A stretch of DNA of 64,000 nucleotides from Cohnella ginsengisoli (GCF_029525555.1 NZ_JAPDHZ010000002.1:1277868-1341867), one strand, 5' to 3'. Numbered from the stretch's first letter, positions 27,878 through 38,064 are shown. Made by a program: numbers and translations. Notes: generated by a model not told the origin, from the sequence alone.

Positions 27878-27893
27878 ATATATCATGATATAT
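27878..27893. promoter_or_regulatory. 16-bp perfect palindrome upstream of the regulator gene
   Basis: ATATATCATGATATAT is a perfect palindrome about 50 bases before the regulator start, in an AT-rich promoter region, and so a candidate autoregulatory operator. A similar half site, ATATATTATGAT, lies at 24978-24989 near the -35 of the mannan promoter. Confidence 0.45.
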
Positions 27894-27976
27894 AAATCTT
27901 GTGAAGGACATGCGGACCGAAAAAGCCGACCGGAGAAGCGGCCATAAAAAAATAGACTCGACCCTCGCGAGCGCGC

Positions 27977-28771
27977 TTAGAAAATCGTCGGAATCATGCC
28001 CCCGTCCATCCGAATGGGCGATCCCTTAAACGCGGACGCGTAAGGGCTGCATACGAAGGCGGCGAGCCTGCCGATCTCCATCGGTTGGATAAACCGGCGA
28101 ATTTCGGATTGCGGAAGATTCGCGGCCATAAACTTCTTTTCCTTTTCGGAAAATGACAGATTCTCTTCCGGATACATGCCAGCTATGATCTGATGCACCT
28201 TTTCGGAGAGCGTCGGCCCCGGCATAATCGTGTTTACCGTGACCTCGGTTCCGATCGTCAATTTGGACAAGCTTTTCGCCAGCGACAGCAGCATCGATTT
28301 GGTCATCGCATACTGCGGCATCTGGCTCGACGGCATGACCGCCTCTTCGCTCGCGATGAAGATCACGCGACCGTACGTCTTCTCTAGCATTTTGGGCAAG
28401 TAAAAACGGATCAAGGCGTTGGCGGCGAGCACGTTCGTGCGAAAGTATGTCTCCCATACTTCGTCGTTGACGTCTTCATATCGCATGAGCTCGTAAATCC
28501 CCATGTTGTTGACCAGGATGTCGATGTCGGGGTGTTTTTCGAACAGCGCTTCTCTTTGTTCCTTGTCGGTCAGGTCGGCCGCGGCGCTTCGAGGCGCGGT
28601 CGAAGGGAATCGCATCTTGAACTCGTTGACGGTCCGTTCTACCTCCTCGCGCTCGCGTCCGTTCACGAGCACGTCCACGCCTTCCTGGGCCAGCTCGATT
28701 GCGATGGCTTTCCCGATTCCTTTCGTCGATCCTGTCACCAACGCGGTTTTATGGTTTAATCCCAATTCCAT
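27977..28771 (-). CDS. Short-chain dehydrogenase/reductase
   Basis: 264 residues, classical SDR: nucleotide-binding GSTKGIGKAIA (about 12-22), NNMG, and catalytic Y-x-x-x-K in YAMTKSMLLSLAKSLS, with Ser in IASEEAV. The C-terminus FKGSPIRMDGGMIPTIF is typical of 3-oxoacyl-ACP-reductase-like SDRs. ATG 28771 follows AAGGAGA by eight bases. It lies 136 bases downstream of the AraC gene, on the same strand, and may be its target. Substrate unknown. Confidence 0.88.
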   Translation of the reverse strand: MELGLNHKTALVTGSTKGIGKAIAIELAQEGVDVLVNGREREEVERTVNEFKMRFPSTAPRSAAADLTDKEQREALFEKHPDIDILVNNMGIYELMRYEDVNDEVWETYFRTNVLAANALIRFYLPKMLEKTYGRVIFIASEEAVMPSSQMPQYAMTKSMLLSLAKSLSKLTIGTEVTVNTIMPGPTLSEKVHQIIAGMYPEENLSFSEKEKKFMAANLPQSEIRRFIQPMEIGRLAAFVCSPYASAFKGSPIRMDGGMIPTIF

Positions 28772-28907
28772 GCTGTCAATCTCCTTTTCAATCAGTCGTC
28801 GATCTATCGGGCATGCCGGCGGACCGGGCAACCCTGATCTTACCTCGCCGGGGCTGTCAGGTAACTAGCGGGCGACGCCAACATGCTTGCCGGACGCGCC
28901 AAAGTTA

Positions 28908-29931
28908 TCATTCGGATGCATGGTGCGCGACTGAATGCTCGGCGCGCCAACTGGTAGGCGTCCTCCCCCTCCCAAAGGCGGAAGGCGCGAAAAAGGAGTT
29001 CTGGTCCTTATAGCCGATCAAAAAAAGCGACTTCCTTCATGCTGAGCGACGGGTCGGACAGATAGGCGCAGGCCTGCTCGCGCCTGGCTTGCGCCAGCAA
29101 TTGCTTGAAGCCCGTGCCCTCGCCCTCAAGCCGGCGCTGCAGCGTACGATCGCTCACCCCCAGCGACTTCGAGACGGCTCGTACGTCAAGGCGCCCGCCT
29201 GCGAGACTGCGCTTCACTGCTTGCTTGACTTCTTCCGTCATGGAGCGGCCGCTAAGCCGTTCGTCCAGCGAACGGTCCAAGGCGGGCGTCAGCAGCTGAA
29301 CCATCTCTTCATTAAAAGAAACGAAGCGGCGGTCCAGGTCGCTCCGCCGCAGCGTCAAACGGTCGCGCTTCGCGCCGATCCGGACCGGACAGCCGAAGTA
29401 AGCTTCAAGCGTCCGCACATCGCCCATCGGCTGCGCGAATTCGACGCGCTGCGCCGTTAACCGCAGCCCCGTGCCCCGGCGCCCGAGCTCAAGCAGATAG
29501 GCCAAGGTCACGCCGGTCAATACCGGCGGACCGGCAAGCCCCGCGTCCGACCAGGCCAGGTCGATCGTGCAGCGCTGGCCTTCCTCACGAAGGGTTAGAC
29601 GCTCGGGCGGACACATCCGTTTGTATCGAACGGTTCGATGCAGCGCATCGCGGTAATCGCTCGCGTGGTAAGTGGCCAGCACGGAAGGCGGGTACTGCGC
29701 GGTTTCAAAAGCGGACGCCAACTCTACGATCCCTTTGGCCGCGTCGCCGGCGAGATCGGCATACGCCTGCCAGATGGCGAAGTATTGGCCGGCCGTAATG
29801 GCCGGCTCGTCTATGAGGGCAATCGGCAAACCCGCTCGTACGGCGACGTCGCGGCCCGGGATGCCTAGTCTGCGCAGCGCGTTCCAAAATCCCGGTGCCA
29901 TCTTAATCAAATCGGAAGTTTGAGCAATCAT
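28908..29931 (-). CDS. AraC-family regulator with arabinose-binding-like N-terminal domain, 3' end disrupted
   Basis: About 341 residues once repaired. The N-terminal part matches the Arabinose_bd domain of quorum/metabolic AraC regulators (FWNALRRLGIPGRDVAVRAG onward). The HTH region has VRAVSKSLGVSDRTLQRRLEGEGTGF. The uninterrupted frame stops at 29008, just after SLSMKEVAF. Removing one base from the A7 run at 29020-29026, adding one at the A5 run 28990-28994 and removing one from the C5 run 28965-28969 restores the family ending (FLIGYKDQNSFFRAFRLWEG then RTPTSWR) with a stop at 28908. ATG 29931 has AAAGGAGA upstream. It is divergent from the TetR gene. Three breaks in 70 bases could also mean a decaying gene. 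Confidence 0.75.
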
Positions 29932-30066
29932 CGTCAGGTCTCCTTTGGCTGCGATGGGACAAATTATAGTCCTTTCCCGCTGTCGCCGCCAAGACGCAAA
30001 AATCCGCCACGAGACGCCAAGAATGTACGCGTTCACAACTTCGCAATACGTTACCCATTGTGCAAC

Positions 30067-30083
30067 ATTGCCCTTTAGGCAAT
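30067..30083. promoter_or_regulatory. Candidate TetR operator ATTGCC-N5-GGCAAT
   Basis: A perfect 6-bp inverted repeat with a five-base spacer lies 39 bases before the TetR gene and overlaps a likely promoter (TTGTGC, then TAATAT). Position and symmetry fit autoregulation of the TetR/MMPL operon. Confidence 0.55.
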
Positions 30084-30121
30084 AATATAGTTAAGAAACG
30101 AGGTGTACGAATAAAGACGAT

Positions 30122-30739
30122 ATGATGATCAAACAAAGCTTACGCGACCTGAAAAAAGAAGCGACCGCGCACGCGTTGGCGGATGCGGCCTACGAGCTCG
30201 CGCTAGAGCGCGGGCTGGACGGCTTCGTGGTCGACGACATCGCGCAGCGGGCCGGCTATTCCAGGCGGACGTTCGCTAATCACTTTTCCTGCAAGGAAGA
30301 AGCCGTCGTCATGTCTACCGTCGCCTTCAAGGAAAACCACGAGCCGGAACAGCTGCTTGCCGCCATACCGGCGGACGCCACTCCGCTCGATACGCTGCAG
30401 CATTTGCTGAAAATGCGGCTGACGGCGGAGCTGTTCCGAAAGCTTCGCACGCTCGTGAACATGTCCAAGCAAGCGCCCACCCTCGAGCCGTACATTCTCA
30501 TCGTGCTTCGCAAGCTGCAGTTCGAAGCGCAGTCGATCCTGAGCGAATTGTCCCGCGGACGCCATCCGGAGAGCTACGCCCATCTGCTCGCAGGCGCGAC
30601 CTATGGCGTGATGCTGCCGCTCATCGACGGCAGCCTGAACGTGCTCCTGCCGGGCGAACCCGCTGCCGAATTCGCCGAAGCGATGACGTTCGAGCAATAC
30701 TTGGATACGGCTTTCAGCTACTTGCGCCAAGGCTTCTGA
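30122..30739 (+). CDS. TetR-family repressor
   Basis: 205 residues. The N-terminal TetR HTH reads ALADAAYELALERGLDGF, VDDIAQRAGYSRRTFANHFSCKEE. The C-terminal ligand domain is not assignable. It lies 51 bases upstream of an MMPL transporter on the same strand, so it most likely represses that transporter and itself. Confidence 0.92.
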   Translation: MMIKQSLRDLKKEATAHALADAAYELALERGLDGFVVDDIAQRAGYSRRTFANHFSCKEEAVVMSTVAFKENHEPEQLLAAIPADATPLDTLQHLLKMRLTAELFRKLRTLVNMSKQAPTLEPYILIVLRKLQFEAQSILSELSRGRHPESYAHLLAGATYGVMLPLIDGSLNVLLPGEPAAEFAEAMTFEQYLDTAFSYLRQGF

Positions 30740-30790
30740 TTCGGTTTTTCGCACAGATTTTTTATAGATAAAGGAGAGAATCCCCCCGTT

Positions 30791-33148
30791 ATGTCGACAT
30801 TCCTGTACAAATTGGGCAAGACCGCCTACGGCAAGCCGTGGCCATTCATCGCCGGGTGGGCCGTCATCCTCGCCGTCGTCCTCGCCCTGCTCGGCGTGAA
30901 CGGCATCCATGTCAGCTCCGAGATGAAAATCGAGGGTACGGAGTCGCAAAAGGTGCTGGACCAGCTGGCCAAGGAGCTGCCGGCGGCTTCCGGCGGCCAA
31001 GCCAGCATCGTGTTCACCGCGCCGAAGGGCGAGCGCCTCGATACCGCAGACCGCGCGGCGTTGATTCAAAAAGCGGTGAACGACGTCTACAAGAATGAAT
31101 ACGTCATCAACCCGGCGGAGCTGGCCCAACAGGCGGCCGCTGCCGCTTCGGCGGACTCGGGCCAGGCGGACGGTCAAGCAGCGGACGGTCAGGCAAGCGG
31201 CCAGGCGGAAGGCAACGCAGCTGCAGGCGCGACCCAAGCTAGCGGGACCGGCCAAGCCGCAGCCGCCGCGGCCCCTTACGGGCCGATGATGATCGACGGC
31301 GCGCCGGTGCCCGGCGTCCTGATCGCCGCCGACGGCAGCGTCGCGCTGTTCCAGCTCCAATTCACCGTGCAGCAAACGTCGCTGCCCGAAGAAGTCCCGG
31401 ATCAAATCATCGAAGCCGCGGAGAGCGTTCAGCAAGGCGGCTCCGGCATCACCGCGCTGCCGAGCGATTCGCTGAAGAGCAAGCCTGCGATCGGCTCCAC
31501 CGAAGCGGTAGGCATCGTCGTCGCGGCCGTCGTGCTGCTCATGACGCTCGGCTCGGTCGTCGCGGCCGGCCTGCCGCTCCTGATCGCCATCCTCGGCGTC
31601 GGGATCAGCGTCGGCGCAGCCTTCGCATTTTCCAAATTCATCACGATGACCGACATTACGCCGGTGCTCGCGCTCATGGTCGGACTCGCGGTCGGCATCG
31701 ACTACGCGCTGTTCATCGTCAACCGGCAGCGACGAATGATCATCGACCAGGGGCTCAGCGCTCGCGAAGCCGCCAGCCGGGCGATCGGCACGGCCGGCAG
31801 CGCCGTCTTTTTCGCCGGGCTGACCGTCATCATCGCCCTGTGCGGCATGCTCGTCATCGGCATCACGTTCCTGTCGGCCATGGCGCTGGTCGCTGCCGCG
31901 ACCGTCCTCGTGAACGTGCTGATCGCCCTTACCCTGCTGCCTGCGCTGCTCGGCCTCATCGGCGAACGCATCTGTTCGGCCAAGGCCCGCGCGAAAAAAG
32001 CGGCTTCCGAAAAGCACGGATTGGCGCACGCCTGGGTCAAGGGCATCGTGAAGGTACGCTGGCTCGTCGTCGTCCTCGTCATCGTCGTCCTCGGCTTCGC
32101 CGCGATTCCGGTCGCCGAGATGAAGATGGGCATCCCGTCGGGCGCGACGGCGAACCTGGACACGGGTGCCCGGCAGAGCTACGACGCGATCTCCGCAGGC
32201 TTCGGCGAAGGCTACAACGGTCCGCTCCTGCTCGTCGCCGAGCCGCGCGCCGAATCGGGCAAGATCACGATGGAGACGCTGGGCGCGATCGTCCAAGGCC
32301 TCCAGCAGCAAGAAGGCGTCGCGATCGTCTCGCCGATGGGCGTGAACGAAACCGGCGATATCGGCATCATCAGCCTGATCCCGACGACCGGTCCGACCGA
32401 CGACGCGACCAAGAATCTCGTGCAGGCGCTCCGCGCCGCGGATTCGCCGATCGCGCAGGCCAGCGACGTCAAAATCGGCGTCACGGGCTTCACCGCCATC
32501 AACATCGACATGTCCGCCAAGCTGGCGGAGGCTTTCCCGGTCTACATCGTCATCATCGTAATACTGTCGCTGATCATCCTGCTGCTCGTCTTCCGGTCGA
32601 TCATCGTGCCGATCAAAGCGACGGTCGGCTTCCTGCTCAGCGTGCTCGCCACGTTCGGCATCACGACGGCCGTCTACCAGTGGGGATGGCTTCACGCGCT
32701 GTTCGGCTTCGACACCGGCGGACCGCTGCTCAGCTTCATGCCGATTCTGGTGACCGGCATTTTGTACGGCCTGGCGATGGACTACCAGGTATTCCTCGTC
32801 AGCTCGATGCGCGAATCCTACGTTCACGGCCATAAAGGAACCGACGGCGTCGTGCATGGTTACGAGCAGGCAAGCCGCGTCGTGGTCGCTGCCGCCGTCA
32901 TCATGGTATCCGTATTCGCCGGCTTTATATTCGCGCCCGATATCATGATCAAGCAGATCGGCTTCGCGCTCGCGGTCGGCATTCTGGTCGACGCCTTCAT
33001 CGTCCGCATGGCGCTCGTCCCAGCGGTCATGGCGATCTTCGGCAACGCCGCCTGGCGCTTGCCCAAGTGGCTCGACCGCATCCTCCCGAATTTGGACGTC
33101 GAAGGAGACAAGCTGCTCGCGCAGCTGAAAGCCCGCGGCGAAAACTGA
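30791..33148 (+). CDS. MMPL/RND-family membrane transporter
   Basis: 785 residues with the two-fold MMPL layout: helix 1 (FIAGWAVILAVVLALLG), a first extracellular domain, helices 2-6 with the conserved LMVGLAVGIDYALFIVNR (proton-relay Asp and Tyr), a second extracellular domain, and helices 8-12 with GILYGLAMDYQVFLVSSMRE. The first extracellular domain contains an unusual low-complexity insert of about 45 residues rich in Ala, Gly and Gln (around 110-155). Relatives (YdfJ type) export lipids, pigments or drugs. Co-oriented with the TetR gene, with which it probably forms an operon. Confidence 0.92.
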   Translation: MSTFLYKLGKTAYGKPWPFIAGWAVILAVVLALLGVNGIHVSSEMKIEGTESQKVLDQLAKELPAASGGQASIVFTAPKGERLDTADRAALIQKAVNDVYKNEYVINPAELAQQAAAAASADSGQADGQAADGQASGQAEGNAAAGATQASGTGQAAAAAAPYGPMMIDGAPVPGVLIAADGSVALFQLQFTVQQTSLPEEVPDQIIEAAESVQQGGSGITALPSDSLKSKPAIGSTEAVGIVVAAVVLLMTLGSVVAAGLPLLIAILGVGISVGAAFAFSKFITMTDITPVLALMVGLAVGIDYALFIVNRQRRMIIDQGLSAREAASRAIGTAGSAVFFAGLTVIIALCGMLVIGITFLSAMALVAAATVLVNVLIALTLLPALLGLIGERICSAKARAKKAASEKHGLAHAWVKGIVKVRWLVVVLVIVVLGFAAIPVAEMKMGIPSGATANLDTGARQSYDAISAGFGEGYNGPLLLVAEPRAESGKITMETLGAIVQGLQQQEGVAIVSPMGVNETGDIGIISLIPTTGPTDDATKNLVQALRAADSPIAQASDVKIGVTGFTAINIDMSAKLAEAFPVYIVIIVILSLIILLLVFRSIIVPIKATVGFLLSVLATFGITTAVYQWGWLHALFGFDTGGPLLSFMPILVTGILYGLAMDYQVFLVSSMRESYVHGHKGTDGVVHGYEQASRVVVAAAVIMVSVFAGFIFAPDIMIKQIGFALAVGILVDAFIVRMALVPAVMAIFGNAAWRLPKWLDRILPNLDVEGDKLLAQLKARGEN

Positions 33149-33306
33149 ATCGCCGCCCCTGCGCAAACGTCAATGACCGCTTGCGGCCTTTACTGGCTGC
33201 AGGCGGTTTTTTGACCGTTATTTTCATGGACGTTTCCGGCATAGATCGCCGCCGCAACCGGAAACCTATTTACGCGGTTCCATTTCAAGATCGGGAGGTG
33301 CAACAC

Positions 33307-33459
33307 ATGCCGAACAACAAGCAAAACGGAACGACCCGCAAAGGCGCAAACGTGCAAGCGAACAAAGTTCCGGCTTCGTCCCAAAGCGATACGGAATTCG
33401 CGTCCGAGCAATCCCCGGGCACCGGTTCCGTAACGAAGCTGCCTAGCCGCAAAGGCTAA
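33307..33459 (+). CDS. sspE: Gamma-type small acid-soluble spore protein
   Basis: 50 residues, rich in Asn, Lys, Gln and Ser, without Cys or Trp. It has the spore-protease cleavage motif TEFASE once (residues 29-34), preceded by KVPASSQSD. Gamma SASPs usually carry the motif two or more times, so this is a minimal version. ATG 33307 is placed ideally behind GGGAGGTG. Such proteins are an amino-acid store degraded by GPR at germination. Its presence marks the organism as spore-forming. Confidence 0.8.
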   Translation: MPNNKQNGTTRKGANVQANKVPASSQSDTEFASEQSPGTGSVTKLPSRKG

Positions 33460-33567
33460 AGCGCGCACGCTTCGGCGCGCTGCAGCCGGGCCGGTCGTTC
33501 CGAACCGGGCGACCGCGGCGTCCATGACCTCCCGTTTAGCATCGATCAAGCATTAACCGTACGAATA

Positions 33568-33592
33568 GGGCTGCCCCGAACCGGGACAGCCC
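33568..33592 (+). terminator. GC-rich hairpin after the spore protein gene
   Basis: GGGCTG and CAGCCC pair around an inner CCCCG/CGGGA stem, followed by TTTCTCTC. It is about 110 bases downstream of the spore protein stop. Plausible intrinsic terminator with a weak T tract. Confidence 0.5.
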
Positions 33593-33602
33593 TTTCTCTC
33601 GT

Positions 33603-33848
33603 TTGCGCGCTGCGCATATTACCTCCCTTCACTTCGGAATTGCCGTCGCAGTCTTGTTCCTGTTCGCTTATACCGGACGCAAAGCGATGCTGGACCAAGG
33701 CCGAAGAAGCGAATCTGCCGGCTTCTTCGCGCTGGACGCCTGGAGCGCCTACATGGGTCTGGCCAACTTGTACGAATGGCCCGGCTTGACGCTGGTCAGC
33801 CTTCAACAATCCGTGATCAATCCGGCCGGCCATTGGCTCTGCATTTGA
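33603..33848 (+). CDS. Possible small protein, unidentified
   Basis: An 81-residue open frame with one hydrophobic segment (FGIAVAVLFLFAYTG) and a C-terminal part reading WSAYMGLANLYEWPG. Its third codon positions are GC-rich like real genes here, but I see no clear ribosome binding site and no family. The rest of 33460-33870 holds only the hairpin at 33568. It may be a remnant rather than a gene. Confidence 0.25.
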   Translation: MRAAHITSLHFGIAVAVLFLFAYTGRKAMLDQGRRSESAGFFALDAWSAYMGLANLYEWPGLTLVSLQQSVINPAGHWLCI

Positions 33849-33872
33849 TTTATTACCAGTGACGTCGGCGCA

Positions 33873-35160
33873 TTAATCCCCTACGGTTCGCAATTTCCGG
33901 AGAATCTCCAGCAGCATCACGTGGAGACTGACCCACGCGCCCCCGAACACATATCCGGCGAAGACGTCGCTCGGGTATTGCACCCCGAAATAGATCCGGC
34001 TGACGCCCACAGCCAGGCAGATCAGAATCACGCCCAGAATAAGGGGAACTCGGATATAACGAAAGTGGTAATAACGCAGAAGCAGGAAAGCCGAAAAACC
34101 GCAAACCGTCAAGGAGATCAGCGTTTCCTCGCTGGGAAACGTATTGAAAAGCTGTACGCCTGCCGCAACGGGTCCGGGGCGATGGAAGACCGCGCGCAAA
34201 ATCTCGTCAAGGAGCTCCGCCCCGACGACGACCCATACCAGGAAAGTCAGGTCCAGCCTTCGCTCCTTGCTGTGCAGCATGATCCAAAGCGCGGAGAGCA
34301 CAAGCACGGGGCCATACAAATAAAGCGTGCCGAGCTTCTCGAAGGCGTGCATCCATCCGCTCCAACCGGGACCGAAGGAAGCCGTGACCAGAAACGAGGC
34401 GATCTCGTCGAACTGTCCGAATTCCTGAGCCAAAAAAATCCTGAATCACGCCCAGCATCAGCGAGAAAAACAGGACGAACAAGGCAAAAGAAGCCAACAG
34501 CAGCAACCGAACCTTGCCGAACGAATGAAAGCGGCGCACCCCTTGCGTCAGCAGCTGCATTAGCGCATCGACAACTTGCTGCTTGTACTTCCTGTATACG
34601 TAAATCAAGCCTGTCACAATGGCCGAGGCGATGCCGAAAATAATCATGTAACGGTTGACCGTCGAGTGATACAACTCCCACTTCGGCCCCAGCACCTTGC
34701 CCAGGGAGATGAACAGACCCACCCAGAAAATCGCGCCGGTATACGCAAACAGCGCATAACGCCGGAAAGGCATCCGGGTAACGCCGCAAAAATAACCGGT
34801 AACATGGCGGACGCCGGGAATAAAATACGCGATGAAAAGCAGCTTGGCTCCATACTTTTCAAACCAAAGGGTCAGCTTGTCGATGCGTGATTCCGTCAGA
34901 TGGAACCGATGCCCGTGCCGAACGATAAACGGCCTGCCCAGCCGATATCCGATCCAATAGGAGAGCGTCACGCCCGTCAAGACGCCCGAGCCGGCCGATA
35001 CGATGCTGAACAGCCAGCCCAGCTTTTGTTCATAAACGAAGAGCCCGATGTAGCTCATCATCATCTCGCCGGGAAGCGGCAGCGCGAGCATCTCCAGGCA
35101 CAGGAACAAGAAGATAAGACCGTATCCGTAGTGCGCAAGCAAGTTTGTCAGCATATCCAA
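33873..35160 (-). CDS. DedA-PAP2 fusion protein with degenerate PAP2 motifs, frame broken at A7
   Basis: About 428 residues. The N-terminal half is a DedA/VTT membrane domain (PLPGEMMMSYIGLF, FIPGVRHVTGYFCGVTRMPF). The C-terminal half has the PAP2 six-helix layout. The halves lie in two frames joined at 34432-34438 (six instead of seven bases gives GVIQDFLAQEFGQFDE). The PAP2 signature is altered: the lysine before RP is replaced (ILRAVFHRP), PSGH reads PSEE, and the nucleophile histidine in SRxxxxxHxxxD is Gln (SRIYFGVQYPSD). A working phosphatase is therefore unlikely. The family handles undecaprenyl- or phospholipid phosphate metabolism and flipping. Confidence 0.8.
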
Positions 35161-35356
35161 CGATAATCGCCTCCCGGATGCGCAAGCGCGGCCAGCTAGT
35201 TGGTATCATTCCTACTTAAACCGGCTTTTAGCACGTTGCTTCCTTATCTAACAAATGACTTCAAAATAAAGGCGGTTGTTCGCCGCGAAAAATCTTTTTT
35301 CAAAACGACCGGCAAGGGTATACTTGGTGTACGATCACCGGACGAGGAGAACGACG

Positions 35357-38031
35357 ATGACCAAAAACAAAAAAGGACCTCCCCCCGCCTAAAGGCGCTG
35401 AGACTCCTGTCTACGCTGTACCGTTTAAAAATCATTCAAATTTTGATACCGCTCGCTATCATCGGACTGATAATATGGGAAGGCCAAGCCGAGTTCCGAC
35501 GTATAGATTGGGCGGCCACGCTGCATATCATGCGGCGCATCGAGCCGTCCAGGCTGCTCCTGCTCATCGCATCGTCCCTGGTCGCGGTCGCGTCGGTCAA
35601 CGGCTATGAATTCGTGCTTCGCCGGCACTTTCGGCTTTCCATCGGGCGCTGGACGACTTTTCGCATCGCCTGGATCGCCAATACCTCGAATAGCGTCATC
35701 GGATTCGCCGGCGTCGCCGGCGCCGCGCTGCGAACCTACTTGTACCGCAGCCGCGGCCTTTCTGTTCCGACGATAACGGCGTGCATCGCTTTCTTGTCCA
35801 CCATTACCATCACGGGGATCTCGCTGCTGGCCTGGGGCGGTCTCGGGGGGGCTTTTTCCGATCGATGCCGTGATTCGGACTCATCGCTGGACCTTGTATG
35901 CCATCTGGGCGATCGCGCTTTATTTGCCCGGCTATTTGCTGTTTCAACGCACCCCTTTTTTATTCCAAATGGCTGAACCGCGACCTGCCGCGGATGAATC
36001 CGTCCACGATCGCCGCATCCGTAATCGTCTCCGTGGCGGAATGGGCTTTAGCCGGCGCGGCGTTCTGGTTGATCGCCTCGACCCTGCTTCCGGATCTTCC
36101 CATCCTTACTACGCTCGGCATCTACACCGTCGCTGCCGCGGCCGGACTCGTGAGCTTGGCGCCCGGCGGCATCGGCGGCTTCGATCTGATCGCGCTGTTC
36201 GGCTTGCAAGCGCTCGGCTATGCGCCCGAGAATACGGCCGCCGCGCTTGTCCTCTATCGCATCCTCTACTATCTGATTCCTTGGCTCATCGGCCTCGTCA
36301 TGGGCGTCTTCGAGTTTGCCCAGAACCGGCAGAAGCCGGCGGAGACCGATTCGCGCCAGGTCGAGGACTCGCTCAACGGCTGGCAGCGACTATGGGAATT
36401 CCCCGGCCAGCACGCCTGGATATCCGAATTCGGCGTTTGGGCGCTCGGCAAGCTGGTGTTCCTGAGCGGAGCCCTCCTGCTCCTGTCGGCCGCGACGCCG
36501 GGCTTGCTCGGTCGGCTTGAGTTCGCCGAGGAGCTGCTGTCCGCGCCGCTCATGCGCCTGTCTCACCAATTGAGCCTCACGATCGGATTGATGCTGATCG
36601 TTCTGTCCTGGGGCATCTCCCGCAGAATCAAACGCGCCTACTCATGGACGCTCGGCCTGCTGTGCGCCGGCGCCTTGTTTACCTTCACCAAAGCGTTCGA
36701 TTTCGAAGAAGCGATCTTTTTGCTTTTTGTCGCGCTTTTGCTCTATTTATCGCGGGACCGCTTCTACCGAATCGGCGCGCCGATCCCTCGGGACCGCTTG
36801 GCTGTCTGGGCTGCGACTACCCTTCTCATCGCTTATGTCTACGATATCGTCGCGGCCGGCACCGTGCCCGAATTCGTGCATCGGCTCCCTGACAACCGCT
36901 ATCTTCACTTGATCCTGAACCCGACCCAACATACCATTGCCGTCGTCACGGGTCTCGGCGTGACTTGGCTGCTCCTGTCGCTCGCGCTCTTGCTGCGACC
37001 GAACAAGATAACGACAAGCCGCGCTTCCGCAGAGGAGCTGGAGCGGGTGCGCGACTTTTTGAACGGCGCGCACGGCAACCTGCTCACCCATATGCTTTTC
37101 GCAGGGGACAAGCGCTTTTTCTGGGCATGCGACGGCCGCGTTCTCATTCCTTATTCGATCATTCGCAACAAGTTCGCGGTGCTAGGAGACCCGCTCGGCG
37201 ACCCGGCGCTGATCAGCAGCGGCATTCAGGAATGCCAACGACATGCCGATCTTTACGACCTGGAAGTCGTTTTTTACCAGGTCTCCCCCGCCTATCTGCC
37301 GATTTATCACGAAAACGGCTACCGATTTTTTAAATTGGGCGAAGAAGCGCTCGTGAACCTATCGACTTTTTCGCTAACCGGAAAAGCGAATACGAACCTT
37401 CGCAATGTGATCAATCGCTTCGAACGCGACGGCTACCGGTTCGAGGTCCTTCAGCCTCCGCATGATCCGCAGACGCTGGAGCGTCTGCGCCGGATCTCGG
37501 ACGCTTGGCTCAAAGGCCGGCGGGAAAAAGGCTTCTCGCTGGGCTGGTTTGAGCCCGCCTACTTGCAGAAGGCGCCGATCGCGGCGCTGTTGGCGCCGGA
37601 CGGGCGGGAGATCGCCTTCGCGACGCTTGCGCCAAGCTACGACGGCGGGCGGACGACGTCCATCGATATCATGCGCCATCTGGCGGATACGCCGAACGGG
37701 ACCATGGACTATTTGTTTCTGCGCCTGATCGAGTGGTCCCGGGATCAGGGCTATTCCGTCTTTAATCTGGGCATGGCCCCTTTGGCCAGCGTCGGCGAAG
37801 CGCGGGCCGCCATGCGCGAGGAGAAGCTGGCGAACCGGCTTTACGAATACGGGGGGGCATTGGTACGGCTTTAAGGGGCTGCGCAAATACAAAGAAAAAT
37901 TTCGCCCGACATGGGAGCCGCGATACCTCGCTTATCCTGCGCGCGTATCGCTGCCCGTTTTGCTGGTCGAATTGATTCTATTGATTGCCCGTCGGCCGGA
38001 CAAACGCCGAAAGGCCAAGGAAGAGCGATGA
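35357..38031 (+). CDS. mprF: MprF lysyl-phosphatidylglycerol synthase/flippase, several frame breaks
   Basis: About 890 residues. The N-terminal flippase half has many membrane helices (NSVIGFAGVAGAALRTYLY; LAPGGIGGFDLIALFG). The C-terminal soluble half is the aminoacyl transferase (SIIRNKFAVLGDPLGD, VFYQVSPAYLPIYHENGY, NLRNVINRFERDGY, YLFLRLIEW). The protein is rebuilt across the C6 run at 35381-35386, the G7/T5 tract at 35845-35857, the T6 run at 35956-35961 and the G7 run at 37851-37857; the last repair restores the universal ending GGHWYGFKGLRKYKEKFRP. ATG 35357 sits behind GAGGAGA. MprF adds Lys or Ala to phosphatidylglycerol and flips it, lowering surface charge against cationic peptides. 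Confidence 0.85.
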
Positions 38032-38064
38032 GCGCAAACGAGTCGTCGAAATAGAGATAAGAAA

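Noticed and set aside
30791..33148. MMPL protein as a secretion-system or mycolate transporter component
   Set aside because: No companion genes for lipid synthesis or secretion are present; only a TetR repressor accompanies it, so a general exporter is the safer reading.
30203..33166. A 987-codon open frame on the minus strand, opposite TetR and the MMPL transporter
   Set aside because: It is the antisense shadow of two well-recognised genes; its translation is rich in R, D, H, Q and matches no family. Long antisense frames are expected at this GC content.
33546..33833. Minus-strand 95-codon frame opposite the possible small protein
   Set aside because: No ribosome site, no hydrophobic or domain pattern, and unusual composition; the plus-strand alternative is only slightly better.
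35200..35356. Longer N-terminus for MprF from an upstream ATG
   Set aside because: The extra residues are hydrophilic, unlike the family, and the ATG at 35357 has a good ribosome binding site.
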